Assembly (NCBI GenBank): GCA_021799475.1
Contig: JAJZAJ010000001.1
Coordinates: forward strand, 310,001 to 374,000
Length of the DNA stretch: 64,000 nt
Direction: 5' to 3'
Origin: Microcaldota archaeon
GTDB taxonomy: Archaea > Micrarchaeota > Micrarchaeia > Micrarchaeales > Micrarchaeaceae
Position 1 is the stretch's first letter. Each line of letters begins with the position of its first letter. Position numbers and translations under genes: made by a program. The notes below the pieces were generated by a model, which was given only the letters and a program-made list of their open reading frames with translations, had not been told where the DNA came from and ran no database searches. This document shows, in pieces, positions 16,905 through 26,093 of this stretch.

Positions 16905-17972
16905 ATGCATAAGGGAGTGGCTGCCTATATAGCAGTTCTTTTGATAATAATAATACTCTGGTATTTCTTTGCGGGCTTCAAGCTGCCAGGGCATACCAGC
17001 ACAACTATAACAAGCAATGGGATTTCGAACACGCCAACAACCAGTGCATCAACAACTGTCACTGTATACAGCTCGCCGTGCTCCAATACCGGCATATTCA
17101 ACACCACGGCATTCAACACCACGCTTGCGACCACCTGCAGATGGACTGGAGGGGCGCTTGGGTTATGGGTCGCATCCGGAGACGCGCAGTATGAAAGCGT
17201 TCTGATAACGGGGACAAACAAAACAGAATATATAAACCAGACCTCGCAGTATAAGTGCCCGACGCTGTACAAGAACTTCACGGCAAAGGCTAACGACACT
17301 CTCACTATAAGGCTGTACATAGGGCCAAAAGCGGCAAACGCAACCGCATCGGGCTGCACCACAGCGCTGGCGAAGCTGAACACTACTACAGTGCTTCCGC
17401 AGAGCAGCGTCTACAACAATGTCTATAATGGCAACTTCAGCAGCGACTCATTTACCGGATGGACGCTGGCAAGCCAGGGATTCGGCACTGCCCCTATGAA
17501 TATAATATGGGCAAACCTGCCGAACGTATCCTGCTACATTGGAGCGCCATGGTCAAATGCGAACTTCACGTTCTTTGCATCTACATTCCACTGCGGCACT
17601 GCAGTCGCTCCAGGGAATCTCACATCTAGCCTGTTCATGGTAACAGAACCGTATCTAGACTTCAGGATAATAAGCCCAGCCAATGCGGATCTGTATGTCG
17701 AGATAATAAACCAGTCTTATGTTCCGGAGATAGTTGCGCACTACGGCACTTTCAACAGCAGCTCAAATCCGGAAGCGTTCAGCACGTTCAGGAATGCGAG
17801 CATACCCCTGTCGACAGTCTACGGCAAGCCTGTCCGAATAAAGGTAGTCGCAGTTCCATTCGGCAACAAGCTGCGCCATCTATACATAGCCCTCGGCGGA
17901 TTTGGATTATCAAGTACTATACATCAGGATAGGGGTGTACTGGTAAACGAGTCATTCAACAGCACCGGCTGA
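16905..17972 (+). CDS. Membrane-anchored extracellular protein, unknown function
   Basis: 355 residues from ATG 16905 (MHKGVAAYIAVLLIIIILWYFFAGF). One N-terminal anchor helix precedes an Asn/Thr/Ser-rich exported region with many N-x-S/T sequons and six or more Cys. The middle (~130-330) is beta-rich and may be lectin-like (NGNFSSDSFTGWTLASQGFG resembles the start of carbohydrate-binding jelly-roll modules). The box at about 16867-16876 predicts transcription near 16900, supporting this ATG over 16857. No definite family. Confidence 0.68.
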   Translation: MHKGVAAYIAVLLIIIILWYFFAGFKLPGHTSTTITSNGISNTPTTSASTTVTVYSSPCSNTGIFNTTAFNTTLATTCRWTGGALGLWVASGDAQYESVLITGTNKTEYINQTSQYKCPTLYKNFTAKANDTLTIRLYIGPKAANATASGCTTALAKLNTTTVLPQSSVYNNVYNGNFSSDSFTGWTLASQGFGTAPMNIIWANLPNVSCYIGAPWSNANFTFFASTFHCGTAVAPGNLTSSLFMVTEPYLDFRIISPANADLYVEIINQSYVPEIVAHYGTFNSSSNPEAFSTFRNASIPLSTVYGKPVRIKVVAVPFGNKLRHLYIALGGFGLSSTIHQDRGVLVNESFNSTG

Positions 17973-18044
17973 GAGAAGAAGGGATGACAGGCAGCACCGG
18001 CAACCCTTTTTAACCTGCATGGCATAACACTACAGGAGATGGCA

Positions 18045-19481
18045 ATGGCACTTTTCCTTTTCAATACGCTTTCCGGGAAGAAAGAGGCGTTCAAGCCATT
18101 GCATGACAGCTCAGTAAAATTTTTCGTCTGCGGGCAGACTGTATACGATGACGCACACATTGGCCATGCCAAGGCGTACATAGATTTCGATGTCATAATC
18201 AGGTGGCTGCGAAACAGCGGTTATAGTGTCAAATATGTGCAGAACATAACGGATGTGGACGACAAGATAATAATACGCGCCAAGGAAACAGGTATCCAGC
18301 CTATGGAGCTCGCACGGCACTACGAGAAACGCTTCATGGAAGACATGGAAGCGATAGGCGTAAAGCAGGGAGTTGACGAGTATCCGAGATCGCACGACTT
18401 CATAGAAGAGATTAGACAGCAGATACAGCTGCTGCTAGACAAAGGATACGCCTACATAATTGAAGGAGACGTCTATTTCGATGTTAAAAAATTCAAGGAT
18501 TACACGAAGCTGTCGCACATGAAGATAGAGGAACTTGAGAAACACAGGATAGAGCCGAAAGAAGGCAAGAAAAATGTGTATGATTTCGCACTGTGGAAGA
18601 TGGCGAAGGAAGGAGAGCCCAGCTGGAAGATATCTGTCAAGAGCAATGGGAAGGCTGTGGAGCTCAATGGGAGGCCGGGTTGGCATATAGAGGACACCGC
18701 GATGACATGGAAGATATTCGGCGAGCAGTATGACATACACGGCGGCGCGAGAGAGCTGGTATTCCCGCATCACAGCAATGAGATAGCGCAGGCAGAGGCG
18801 GCATTCGGGAAGAAACCTTTCGTAAAGTACTGGCTGCACTGCGGCGTCCTTACTGTTGATGGGGTGAAGATGAGCAAGAGCCTGAAGAACTTCATAACCA
18901 TCAGGGATGTGCTAAAGATGTATGATGCGGAGGTTCTTAGGCTGCTGATCCTATCAACCCATTACAGGAAAGCGGTTGACTATACGGAAGAACTGGCGAA
19001 AGCGGCTAATAAAAAGCTAAATGCCATGTACGAAGCCCTCTCTTCCTTTTATTCCATGAAGGTTTCTGCGACAGCGCAAGAGGGAGACCGCGATCTCCTC
19101 CTCAAATCAAAACAATATATCGAGGAATTTGCCGATTCTATGGACAACGATTTCAACACTCCGCTCGCTCTTTCAAAGCTAACCGCTTTCCTCGGCTACA
19201 TGAGGGCATTCGCGGAATCGAACGGTTCTGTTGGCAGCAAGGCAAGGGATGCGGCATTTGATGCTGTGGACCGCACAGCAAACAGAGTGCTCGGCATATT
19301 GATGAAAGAGGAATATAAGAGAGGTGCAAGCCATGATGTCGAGAGCCTGATAGCGCAGCGCGAAGCCGCAAGGAAAACAAAGGATTTCAAGAAGGCGGAC
19401 GAGATAAGGAAGACGCTTAAAGAAAGATACAATGTCATACTTGAGGATACTGATACCGGGGTAAAATGGCACAGGGCATAA
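18045..19481 (+). CDS. cysS: Cysteinyl-tRNA synthetase
   Basis: 478 residues. Class I signatures: HIGH in DDAHIGHAKAYIDFD, KMSKS in VKMSKSLKNFITIRD. The zinc/cysteine-site Cys lies in FFVCGQTVYD (usually CGPTVYD; here Pro is Gln), and the AEAAFG and HHSNEIAQ zinc-ligand blocks are present. ATG 18045 is chosen because AGGAG at 18034-18038 is spaced 6 nt from it but abuts the ATG at 18039. Confidence 0.97.
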   Translation: MALFLFNTLSGKKEAFKPLHDSSVKFFVCGQTVYDDAHIGHAKAYIDFDVIIRWLRNSGYSVKYVQNITDVDDKIIIRAKETGIQPMELARHYEKRFMEDMEAIGVKQGVDEYPRSHDFIEEIRQQIQLLLDKGYAYIIEGDVYFDVKKFKDYTKLSHMKIEELEKHRIEPKEGKKNVYDFALWKMAKEGEPSWKISVKSNGKAVELNGRPGWHIEDTAMTWKIFGEQYDIHGGARELVFPHHSNEIAQAEAAFGKKPFVKYWLHCGVLTVDGVKMSKSLKNFITIRDVLKMYDAEVLRLLILSTHYRKAVDYTEELAKAANKKLNAMYEALSSFYSMKVSATAQEGDRDLLLKSKQYIEEFADSMDNDFNTPLALSKLTAFLGYMRAFAESNGSVGSKARDAAFDAVDRTANRVLGILMKEEYKRGASHDVESLIAQREAARKTKDFKKADEIRKTLKERYNVILEDTDTGVKWHRA

Positions 19482-19489
19482 AAAGAGAG

Positions 19490-20161
19490 TTACTTTTTCT
19501 TTAATACTGCAAATAGGTGCGCGCTGTCATACGGTTCGAGCTCCAGAGTCTGCACCACATCGAAGATATCCTCGAGCTGCGCCAATTCCTGCCTAAAAAC
19601 GCTCTCTGGATCCTTAGTCATGTCGACGCTCTGGGATTTTATTATGAAGTATGCGTATCCTCCCTTATTAAGAAACCGCGAGTTAGCCTTAAGTATCTGT
19701 GCCTGCTCCCTTGCAGATACGTCCTGATATATGACATCGCAGGTTCCCACTATACTAGAATACAGTTCTGTGCGGTGCGCATCCGCAAGTATCGGAAGCA
19801 TATTCTCCCTTGTCTCGCATACGGATATGAGGTCGCGCATGCTGCGCTCCGACATCTCAACCGCAAATACGCGGCCGCCGGCTCCCACTATGTCGCTGAT
19901 ATGGCTAGGTGTCGTGCCGTTGGCCGCCCCTAGGTAAAGGACGCTGCCCCCTTCTTCTATATGGAATTCCTTAAGGCCTTTCATTATTGCCGCGGACAAT
20001 TTGCTCCTGTACGGAGTCCACATCCTGAACTCCCTGCCGTCATCACGAACGAGATCCTCTCCGTATACCTTTTTCCCCTTAACGAGATTCAGCGTAGCAA
20101 GCTTCCCGTCTACAGAATAGACTCCGTTAAAAATCTGTTTGATGATCACAAAACCGACCAA
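19490..20161 (-). CDS. flpA: Fibrillarin-like rRNA/tRNA 2'-O-methyltransferase
   Basis: 223 residues. SAM-binding motif LYLGAANGTTPSHISDIVG; VFAVEMSERSMRDLI and YQDVSAREQAQIL match fibrillarin, and the catalytic Lys/Asp/Lys framework is visible (IIKSQSVD). It is the catalytic subunit of C/D-box sRNPs guiding rRNA and tRNA methylation. It begins with TTG 20161 or GTG 20149; no ATG is possible in frame. TATA box TTATAAATA at about 20213-20203. Its usual neighbour nop5 is not in this window. Confidence 0.94.
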   Translation of the reverse strand: MVGFVIIKQIFNGVYSVDGKLATLNLVKGKKVYGEDLVRDDGREFRMWTPYRSKLSAAIMKGLKEFHIEEGGSVLYLGAANGTTPSHISDIVGAGGRVFAVEMSERSMRDLISVCETRENMLPILADAHRTELYSSIVGTCDVIYQDVSAREQAQILKANSRFLNKGGYAYFIIKSQSVDMTKDPESVFRQELAQLEDIFDVVQTLELEPYDSAHLFAVLKKK

Positions 20162-20206
20162 GCACGCTATCCATGCGGCTGCATGACGGCTTTGAACTCT
20201 TTGTAT

Positions 20207-20608
20207 TTATAAGGTTGTCGTCGCTCTTGCATAGTCCAGCAGCTTCCTTACTGACTCACGCTTGCTCAACGCGCCGCGGTACTCGCTCCTCACTGCCAGA
20301 TGGGAATGCTCCCCATCATCGTATTCCTGCAGTCCCTCCTCTTCCAGCATTTCCGTCATCTCGTCGGGCATGTTGGTTATCTCATCGTAGAGATTCTCTG
20401 GGAGATTCGCCTGCATTGCGAGGTACTCTATGGTTGCGTTCTTCGGTAGTCGTGAGTTCTTCTTTCGGACTATGAGCGCCTTCAGTGCCTTCTCCGTGGC
20501 CATCCTGTACAGCGTCGACGCGGTCAGATATTCGCGCGAATTGCTGTACCTGCGTGCCAGTTCAAAGTCCTTCACCGCTCTTCTTATGAAAGACAGTCCC
20601 TTCCTCAT
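20207..20608 (-). CDS. HEPN-domain-like protein
   Basis: 133 residues, all-helical. RAVKDFELARRYSNSREYLTASTLYRMATEKALKALIVRKKN fits the HEPN core, where two helices carry A-x-x-x-x-x-A-x-E-K-A-L-K-A-L. The R-x4-6-H ribonuclease motif of toxin HEPNs is not evident, so nuclease activity cannot be claimed. No MNT nucleotidyltransferase partner lies next to it. Its TATA (about 20637-20648) is shared with the divergent histidine kinase gene. It lies just upstream of flpA, whose TATA box sits at the very end of this gene. Confidence 0.6.
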   Translation of the reverse strand: MRKGLSFIRRAVKDFELARRYSNSREYLTASTLYRMATEKALKALIVRKKNSRLPKNATIEYLAMQANLPENLYDEITNMPDEMTEMLEEEGLQEYDDGEHSHLAVRSEYRGALSKRESVRKLLDYARATTTL

Positions 20609-20638
20609 CCAAACCCCTTTATAAAATCAGTTAGAACG

Positions 20639-20648
20639 CTTAAATACC
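20639..20648. promoter_or_regulatory. Shared TATA region for divergent HEPN and histidine kinase genes
   Basis: GCTTAAATACC reads as box A on the plus strand and AAGGTATTTAAGC on the minus strand. It is placed about 35 nt before the HEPN ATG (20608) and ~75 nt before the kinase ATG (20722). Confidence 0.45.
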
Positions 20649-20721
20649 TTGTGCGCCAAATTCATACTTGACGAACGCGACCTTTGATTCATGTACATCA
20701 AAACCCTCGTAAGTGAACAAA

Positions 20722-22968
20722 ATGGCAGAGATTTTCGAGGACATTGCCATGAGCAGATTACTGCTCGAAATGATGCCCATAGCGGCAAGTGCCGCCGCGG
20801 AAGAAGAGATAGTGGCAGGTTTCTCAAAATCGATCAGCTCTTTCTTCGGAATAGATGAAGTATTGCTATATAATATCAAGGACAGGACAGACAAACAGCT
20901 CGATGACTATCTGATAAACACCAAGAAGCCATACGTTGACAACCTTCTGAGCGCTTATTCCGCATTTCCCGAGTTTATCGAGTTCAAAAACAATGGGTTC
21001 AAGAGCTGTGCTATGGTTCCCCTCATCGCCGACGGGAAGGTCCATTCAATTCTCCGCATGCTCTCGAAAAAGGAGAACTGCTTCTCAGATGGCATGCTGA
21101 GAAGCGTATCTTTCGTCGCATCGTTCATGTCATTCGCCCTAATGTATAAATCGGAAAAAAGCAAGAACCTGAGGCTGGCATCGTATTTCGACGCTTCCTT
21201 CGGCTCGCCATTCTCGCAATTCCTCGTGTCTTCCGATGGAACGGTGATAAAGAACAACAAATCCGCTGTCAAGGAATTCGGCATATCTATAAACTCACAG
21301 ATGAACGTGAAGAATCTTTTTGGCGTTGATTTCAGCCGGCTTTCAACTGCAAGAACGCCGATTACTGTCACGGGCGGCAAAAACGAAAATAGGATATACT
21401 CGATAAGCGCGCAGCCGATAAGCAGCAATCTCATACATATGTCTGTCAGCGACATAACCGACCAGTATTCCTACCTTGCGCTCAACTCCGCTTTCTCGGC
21501 GAGCAGGGAAACGTGCCTGATTGTCCTGGATGCATCTTTCACAATAAAAAACATGAGCGATAATTCAGAGCATGTGTTCGGATACTCAAAGAACGTATTC
21601 CTCAACAGCAACTTCATCGACCTGGTCAAAAAAGGAGACCAACAAAGCTTCAGAAGCAGGGTATTCTCAGTCGCGCAGAATCAAGCGATAGCAGAAACGG
21701 CGGATCTGTCGCTTGGAGATGCGGGTCAAAGGTTCATGAGGTGTGCAATCACAAGGATACCAAACGGGTTCCTAATGCTGGTTACCAGGGCGGATTACGA
21801 AAAAGGGATACTGGAAATGAAGAAAGACCTAGAGAATTTCACCGAAAGCAGTTCAGAGATGGTAATAGGTGTAGACGAAATAGGATACATAAGGAGCTGC
21901 AACATGTCAATAGAGCAGGCTCTTGGGTACAAGAAAGATGAAATAATAGGCACGGAGATAAAAGCGCTATACGACCAGAAGGAAATACTCGACAGGGATA
22001 TAAGCTATGTTAAAAACGGGGGGAAGGTCGACAACTCATATTTCAACCTGATAGCGAAGGATTCCCACCTCGTTCCGGCAACCCATTCTGTCAGGATGAT
22101 GAGTGCAGTAGATGAAGATTCCCCAAAATACCTGTTTGTGATAAAGGAGCTGGAAAGCAAGGCGAGGCTCAGGGAGCAGGCGGACGAGATAAGGAAACAA
22201 CAGACAGAGATAAACAGGCTGAAAGCGGATGGGCAGCTGAAATCACAGTTCCTTTACAACATATCACATGAGCTGAAGACGCCTTTGACGAACATAAAAG
22301 GGTTTTCCACTCTTATGTACAACGGCGAATTCGGCAAGCTCAACTCTGACCAGATGCAGTATCTGAGCACAATAATGAGCGAAGCCGAAAGGCTCACCAC
22401 CGTAATACAGCAGGTCCTCGAGGCGGCGAAACTCGAGGCGGAGAAAGTCAAGCTCGATTACAAGCAAGTAGACATCAGGGCGATGGCGGAGAATCCGACT
22501 ATAAAATCACTGGAGGAGAGCGCAAGGAACAAGGGCCTTTCATTCGAATGGAAAGTGGATTTCGATGTGCCGGAAATAGCTGCCGATCCGAACAGGCTGA
22601 TACAGGTGATCGTGAACCTGGTGGGGAACTCGATAAAGTTCACGAACAGCGGAAGCATAACTGTCAGGGCATTCCGCGAGCGCAAGAAATACGTGAAGTT
22701 CGAGGTTTCCGATACCGGCATAGGGATAAACGAAGAAGACAGGAGGAAGCTGTTCAAGAAGAAGTTCTTCGAAGCAGCGAAGAAGGGGCTGGTGCAGCAG
22801 CCAGGCGCAGGCACCGGCCTAGGCCTCTCAATAACGAAGGATATAGTAAAGCTCCATCACGGAAACGTCGGCGTAGAATCCACTGTAGGGAAAGGCAGCA
22901 AGTTCTGGTTCACACTGCCAATAGCGCAGCAGCAGCGCAAGAAGACCCAGCCGCAGACGGCGCAGTGA
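20722..22968 (+). CDS. Soluble multi-PAS sensor histidine kinase
   Basis: 748 residues without transmembrane segments. Order: a GAF-like region (~20-145), two to three PAS-like regions (~155-240, ~250-360, ~375-480; the last has MVIGVDEIGYIRSCNMSIEQALGY), a coiled linker (~480-510), HisKA with SHELKTPL and phospho-acceptor His near 516, then HATPase with N-box NLVGNSIKF, G1 DTGIGI and G2 GTGLGLS. All catalytic motifs are intact. The signal must be cytoplasmic (redox, ligand or energy state). No response regulator is encoded nearby. GTG 20713 is an alternative start. Confidence 0.93.
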   Translation: MAEIFEDIAMSRLLLEMMPIAASAAAEEEIVAGFSKSISSFFGIDEVLLYNIKDRTDKQLDDYLINTKKPYVDNLLSAYSAFPEFIEFKNNGFKSCAMVPLIADGKVHSILRMLSKKENCFSDGMLRSVSFVASFMSFALMYKSEKSKNLRLASYFDASFGSPFSQFLVSSDGTVIKNNKSAVKEFGISINSQMNVKNLFGVDFSRLSTARTPITVTGGKNENRIYSISAQPISSNLIHMSVSDITDQYSYLALNSAFSASRETCLIVLDASFTIKNMSDNSEHVFGYSKNVFLNSNFIDLVKKGDQQSFRSRVFSVAQNQAIAETADLSLGDAGQRFMRCAITRIPNGFLMLVTRADYEKGILEMKKDLENFTESSSEMVIGVDEIGYIRSCNMSIEQALGYKKDEIIGTEIKALYDQKEILDRDISYVKNGGKVDNSYFNLIAKDSHLVPATHSVRMMSAVDEDSPKYLFVIKELESKARLREQADEIRKQQTEINRLKADGQLKSQFLYNISHELKTPLTNIKGFSTLMYNGEFGKLNSDQMQYLSTIMSEAERLTTVIQQVLEAAKLEAEKVKLDYKQVDIRAMAENPTIKSLEESARNKGLSFEWKVDFDVPEIAADPNRLIQVIVNLVGNSIKFTNSGSITVRAFRERKKYVKFEVSDTGIGINEEDRRKLFKKKFFEAAKKGLVQQPGAGTGLGLSITKDIVKLHHGNVGVESTVGKGSKFWFTLPIAQQQRKKTQPQTAQ

Positions 22969-23052
22969 TACTATCTTCCAGATACTGCCTGCTGGTGGAG
23001 AACATATTTATAGGTTGATTGAGCAATAAAATTGCTGTTTGTAGGTGTAAAA

Positions 23053-23373
23053 ATGGCTATGATAGATGTCAATGAGTCTAACTTCGATGCAGAAGTCGTA
23101 AATTCTGATGTGCCTGTTGTCGCGGACATGTGGGCATCATGGTGCGGACCGTGCAGGTTCTACGGTCCGATAATAGAGGAAGTGTCGGCCGACTTCGCGA
23201 AAAAGGCCAAGTTTGTCAAGATAAACGTGGACGATAACGAAAACCTTGCTACGCGGTTCAATGTGCAGAGCATACCGACTACCCTGATTCTCGTCAAAGG
23301 GAAAGTGAAGGCAGCCAATGTAGGCGCACTGCCGAAAGAAGCGCTCAAGAGCTGGCTCAACAAGAACCTGTAG
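23053..23373 (+). CDS. trx: Thioredoxin
   Basis: 106 residues with active site WCGPC, cis-Pro in SIPTTLILVKGK, and the DVPVVADMWASWCGPC lead typical of thioredoxin. Cytoplasmic disulfide reductase. GGTG at 23047-23050 lies 5 nt... just upstream of ATG 23053 within TAGGTGTAAAA, fixing this start; an in-frame upstream codon at 23032 is less likely. Followed 16 nt later by hisS. Confidence 0.95.
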   Translation: MAMIDVNESNFDAEVVNSDVPVVADMWASWCGPCRFYGPIIEEVSADFAKKAKFVKINVDDNENLATRFNVQSIPTTLILVKGKVKAANVGALPKEALKSWLNKNL

Positions 23374-23389
23374 CTGCCTGTGATTCCAT

Positions 23390-24661
23390 ATGACGGATAT
23401 TCCTTTTCCAAGGGGAGTGCGGGACCTGATGCCGAATGAGGCGCTTTTCAGGAACACACTGCTTAGCGACTTAGAGAAGGTGTTCCAGAATTTTGGCTTC
23501 CTTTCAATAGACACACCAACTTTCGAAAGCCTGAAAGTGCTCAAGGCAAAGAACGCGATAGGCGAGGACATGAAGCTTATCTTTGAGATGAAAGACGAGG
23601 ACGTGGGCTTGCGATACGATCACACGATATCCCTTGCAAGGTACGTTGCAATGCACGGCGACCTTCCAATGCCTTTCAAGAGGTACTTTATAGGGAAATC
23701 ATGGAGAAGGGAGGAGCCGCAGAGGCTCAGGTATCGCGAATTCACGCAAGCGGACGTTGATATAATAGGAGGGTCTCCGGCACAGGCGGATGCCGAAGCG
23801 ATCGCTGTCCCATGCGTCTTCCTAGAGCATATAAACATGGATTATAAAGTAGCGATGAACAACAGACGCTTCATCGACGGTCTTTTGAAAAGTGCCGGAG
23901 TGCGGCAGGAGCTTTTCACAGACATAATGAGGATAATCGATAAGCTCGACAAGATCGGCAGGGACGGAGTGCTCGACCGCCTTACAAAACTCGGGCTCGG
24001 CAGGGATACTGTGGCAAAGATAGACTCGATGATTGGCATAACCGGTACAAATGACGCAAAGCTTGATTTTGTCGAACGCACTATAGAGGACAAAGAAGCA
24101 GTCAGAGAAATGAGGCAGATGATGGAAATTCTCGAACTCTACAAGCTGAAAGGCACATTCGAGATTGACTTCTCACTCATGCGGGGATTGGATTACTATA
24201 CGGGAGTAGTAATGGAAATAAAAGTGAACGATAAGGACGTCGGATATTCTATAGGAGGCGGTGGCAGATACGACAATCTCATCGGAACGCTTGGAGGCAA
24301 GAAGCTGCCTGCCGTCGGAATCTCGCTCGGCATCGACAGGATACTAGACGTCATGAAGTTCTCCTCCTCTATAGATTATACTTACGCTAGAATATTCATA
24401 ATAAACGTAAAGGATTCAAATTACGGATACGCGCTGCAGCTTGCTAATGCGCTCCGTGCCAACGAAATAGCAACAGATATAAACCTTGCAAACAGGAACA
24501 TATCGAATCAACTCAGTTATGCAAATTCTCTCCACTTCAAATTCGCGGCGATAGTCGGCGATGAGGAGCAGAAGCAGAGCAAAGTAAAACTCAGGAACCT
24601 CAGTGACGGGAGTGAACAGATGCTTTCATTGCAGGAGCTGATTGATATGCTTAAAGCGTGA
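23390..24661 (+). CDS. hisS: Histidyl-tRNA synthetase
   Basis: 423 residues, class II. Motif 1 region FGFLSIDTPTFES, motif 2 GKSWRREEPQRLRYREFTQADVDIIG, histidine-A motif RGLDYYTG, motif 3 GISLGIDRIL, and a C-terminal anticodon-binding domain (~325-423). It shares an operon with the downstream gene at 24666 (4-nt gap). Confidence 0.96.
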   Translation: MTDIPFPRGVRDLMPNEALFRNTLLSDLEKVFQNFGFLSIDTPTFESLKVLKAKNAIGEDMKLIFEMKDEDVGLRYDHTISLARYVAMHGDLPMPFKRYFIGKSWRREEPQRLRYREFTQADVDIIGGSPAQADAEAIAVPCVFLEHINMDYKVAMNNRRFIDGLLKSAGVRQELFTDIMRIIDKLDKIGRDGVLDRLTKLGLGRDTVAKIDSMIGITGTNDAKLDFVERTIEDKEAVREMRQMMEILELYKLKGTFEIDFSLMRGLDYYTGVVMEIKVNDKDVGYSIGGGGRYDNLIGTLGGKKLPAVGISLGIDRILDVMKFSSSIDYTYARIFIINVKDSNYGYALQLANALRANEIATDINLANRNISNQLSYANSLHFKFAAIVGDEEQKQSKVKLRNLSDGSEQMLSLQELIDMLKA

Positions 24662-24665
24662 TATA

Positions 24666-25187
24666 ATGGCAAAGTCGGAAGGAGAAAAGCTTACGGAAGA
24701 GAAGATCGCCAGCGGAGGAGTTCTTGTCAAGTTCTATTTTGATATGCAGAGCCCAGACAAGGAAAAACTGCAGCCCCTGCTTGCAGATCTAATAAACCAG
24801 AGACTGATGAGGGAGAAAGGAGTAGTATACTGCTTTGGCAGCATAGATGAGCCCATTGAACACAAGGGAATATACACATCAAACGCGATTGTAACAGTGC
24901 TGTTCGATAATTTCTTCTCTTTGATAAGCATAGCCTTCAATTATGCTCCAGCGGGAATAGAGATCCTCAAACCGACAGGAGAGATGCGGTTCAAGATGTC
25001 AGAGCTACAGTCTCTTCTCATGGAGCTGGTCGGGATATCCGTCACTTATTCAAAATTCGTCCTAGACCATGTGCTGAAACCGGAAGACAAAGAGAACTTG
25101 CAGAAGCAGCTCGAGGCGAGAGAGGCATTGGGAAGGAAGCTGCTCGATACAAAGAAAACCGCGGAAGAAAGCAAGAAAACCAAATAG
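24666..25187 (+). CDS. Conserved-looking cytoplasmic protein, unknown function
   Basis: 173 residues. It begins at ATG 24666, four nt after the hisS stop. A compact alpha/beta core (GGVLVKFYFDMQSPDKEKLQPLL.., GVVYCFGSIDEPIEHKGIYTSNAIVTVLFDNF, IAFNYAPAGIEILKP) is followed by helices and a charged Lys-rich tail ending EESKKTK. It looks like an ordered, well-conserved archaeal protein, but I cannot name the family. Its last seven codons plus stop recur at 39086-39109 as part of a duplicated block. Confidence 0.75.
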   Translation: MAKSEGEKLTEEKIASGGVLVKFYFDMQSPDKEKLQPLLADLINQRLMREKGVVYCFGSIDEPIEHKGIYTSNAIVTVLFDNFFSLISIAFNYAPAGIEILKPTGEMRFKMSELQSLLMELVGISVTYSKFVLDHVLKPEDKENLQKQLEAREALGRKLLDTKKTAEESKKTK

Positions 25188-25245
25188 CTTTTATAGTTTG
25201 GTTAACAATTCGGCATGATACTATGGTATCAATGAAATCGCAGTC
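25164..25245 (+). repeat. 82-nt duplicated block, copy 1 (source copy)
   Basis: Identical base for base to 39086-39167 (offset 13,922). It contains the last seven codons and stop of the gene at 24666-25187, the box A CTTTTATAG (25188-25196), the spacer, and the first codons of LamG protein B. High similarity continues to about 25440 with scattered synonymous changes. This is the source copy because the upstream gene is whole here. Confidence 0.93.
25188..25196 (+). promoter_or_regulatory. TATA box of LamG protein B, inside the end of the upstream gene region
   Basis: CTTTTATAG centred ~30 nt before ATG 25223 predicts a nearly leaderless mRNA. The same box is present 13,922 nt further on for copy D (39110-39118). 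Confidence 0.6.
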
Positions 25246-26089
25246 AGCGATGGAGTATCTGATGACATACGGCTGGGCGATACTCATCATCGCCGTCGTA
25301 TTGGGAGTGCTGTTCCAATTGGGTGTCTTTTCCGGCAGCGCACTGACGCCGAAGGCGGCTCCAGGAGCGTGCCAGGTGGTGCGGTTGGGAGGACAGGCGT
25401 CATTAGAAGGAGAATGCCAGGGGCAGCTGCCTCAGTATGTTGGACAGTTTGACGGATCGACAGGCTATATTACAATACCAGAAAATCTGATTATTACTAC
25501 AGCCATGACAGCCTCGATTTGGTTTGACCCAAGTGTATCTGAGAATACTGGACTGTGCAGAGATTCTTTTGCATACTATGACTTCGGTTACAAATACTGG
25601 ATTATAAGACCCTTCGACTGCAACGGCAATAACTGGGTGGTCTATTTTAATTCTGGTAATGGTGGAAACCATGCAGGCGCGTCACCATATCCGGCTTTAG
25701 GAGCGTGGCAAAATATGGTGCTTACTTACAACGGATACTACGTGCAGGGCTATCTTAACGGGGTTGCAGCGTCTCCCGCGCCGACAACCGGATCTTTGGT
25801 TGTAAACGGCGTGACAGTAATCGGAGGAGGAGGGTATAGCACACCGTCAGAACTTTTCCAAGGTGAACTTGCTAATGCACAGTTATACAACACTAGCTTT
25901 TCTGCAAACGAGGTTCTTGCGCTTTATCAGGAAGGTATCGGTGGTGCGCCGATAAAGATACAGAATCTTGTCGGGTGGTGGCCTCTCAACGGCAACGCAC
26001 AGGACTATTCCGGAAATAACGACAACGGTCAGATAACCGGAGGGGTTTCCTTCAATGGCACATGGCAGGCAGAATATACTCCGCCATAA
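25223..26089 (+). CDS. LamG-type surface protein with class III signal peptide (copy B)
   Basis: 288 residues. Class III signal MVSMKS|QSAMEYLMTYGWAIL.. and the same collar as copy A (SGSALTPKAAPGACQVVRLGGQ..CQGQLPQYV). The LamG-like middle (~75-240) holds WFDPSVSENTG, WVVYFNSG, WQNMVLTYNG and GELANAQLYNTSFSANEV, the typical strands of laminin-G/concanavalin A lectin folds. The constant end is GWWPLNGNAQDYSGNNDNGQI.., ending YTPP. Outside the shared ends the middle differs from D at most residues. It ends 4 nt before the convergent V4R gene. Confidence 0.85.
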   Translation: MVSMKSQSAMEYLMTYGWAILIIAVVLGVLFQLGVFSGSALTPKAAPGACQVVRLGGQASLEGECQGQLPQYVGQFDGSTGYITIPENLIITTAMTASIWFDPSVSENTGLCRDSFAYYDFGYKYWIIRPFDCNGNNWVVYFNSGNGGNHAGASPYPALGAWQNMVLTYNGYYVQGYLNGVAASPAPTTGSLVVNGVTVIGGGGYSTPSELFQGELANAQLYNTSFSANEVLALYQEGIGGAPIKIQNLVGWWPLNGNAQDYSGNNDNGQITGGVSFNGTWQAEYTPP

Positions 26090-26093
26090 TCAA

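Noticed and set aside
16663-16912. Plus-strand frames resembling a signal peptide (MRRLKLTALLLF..)
   Set aside because: The tract is pyrimidine-rich because the opposite strand encodes the Lys/Arg-rich eL41 candidate; the plus frames have no promoter or conserved end.
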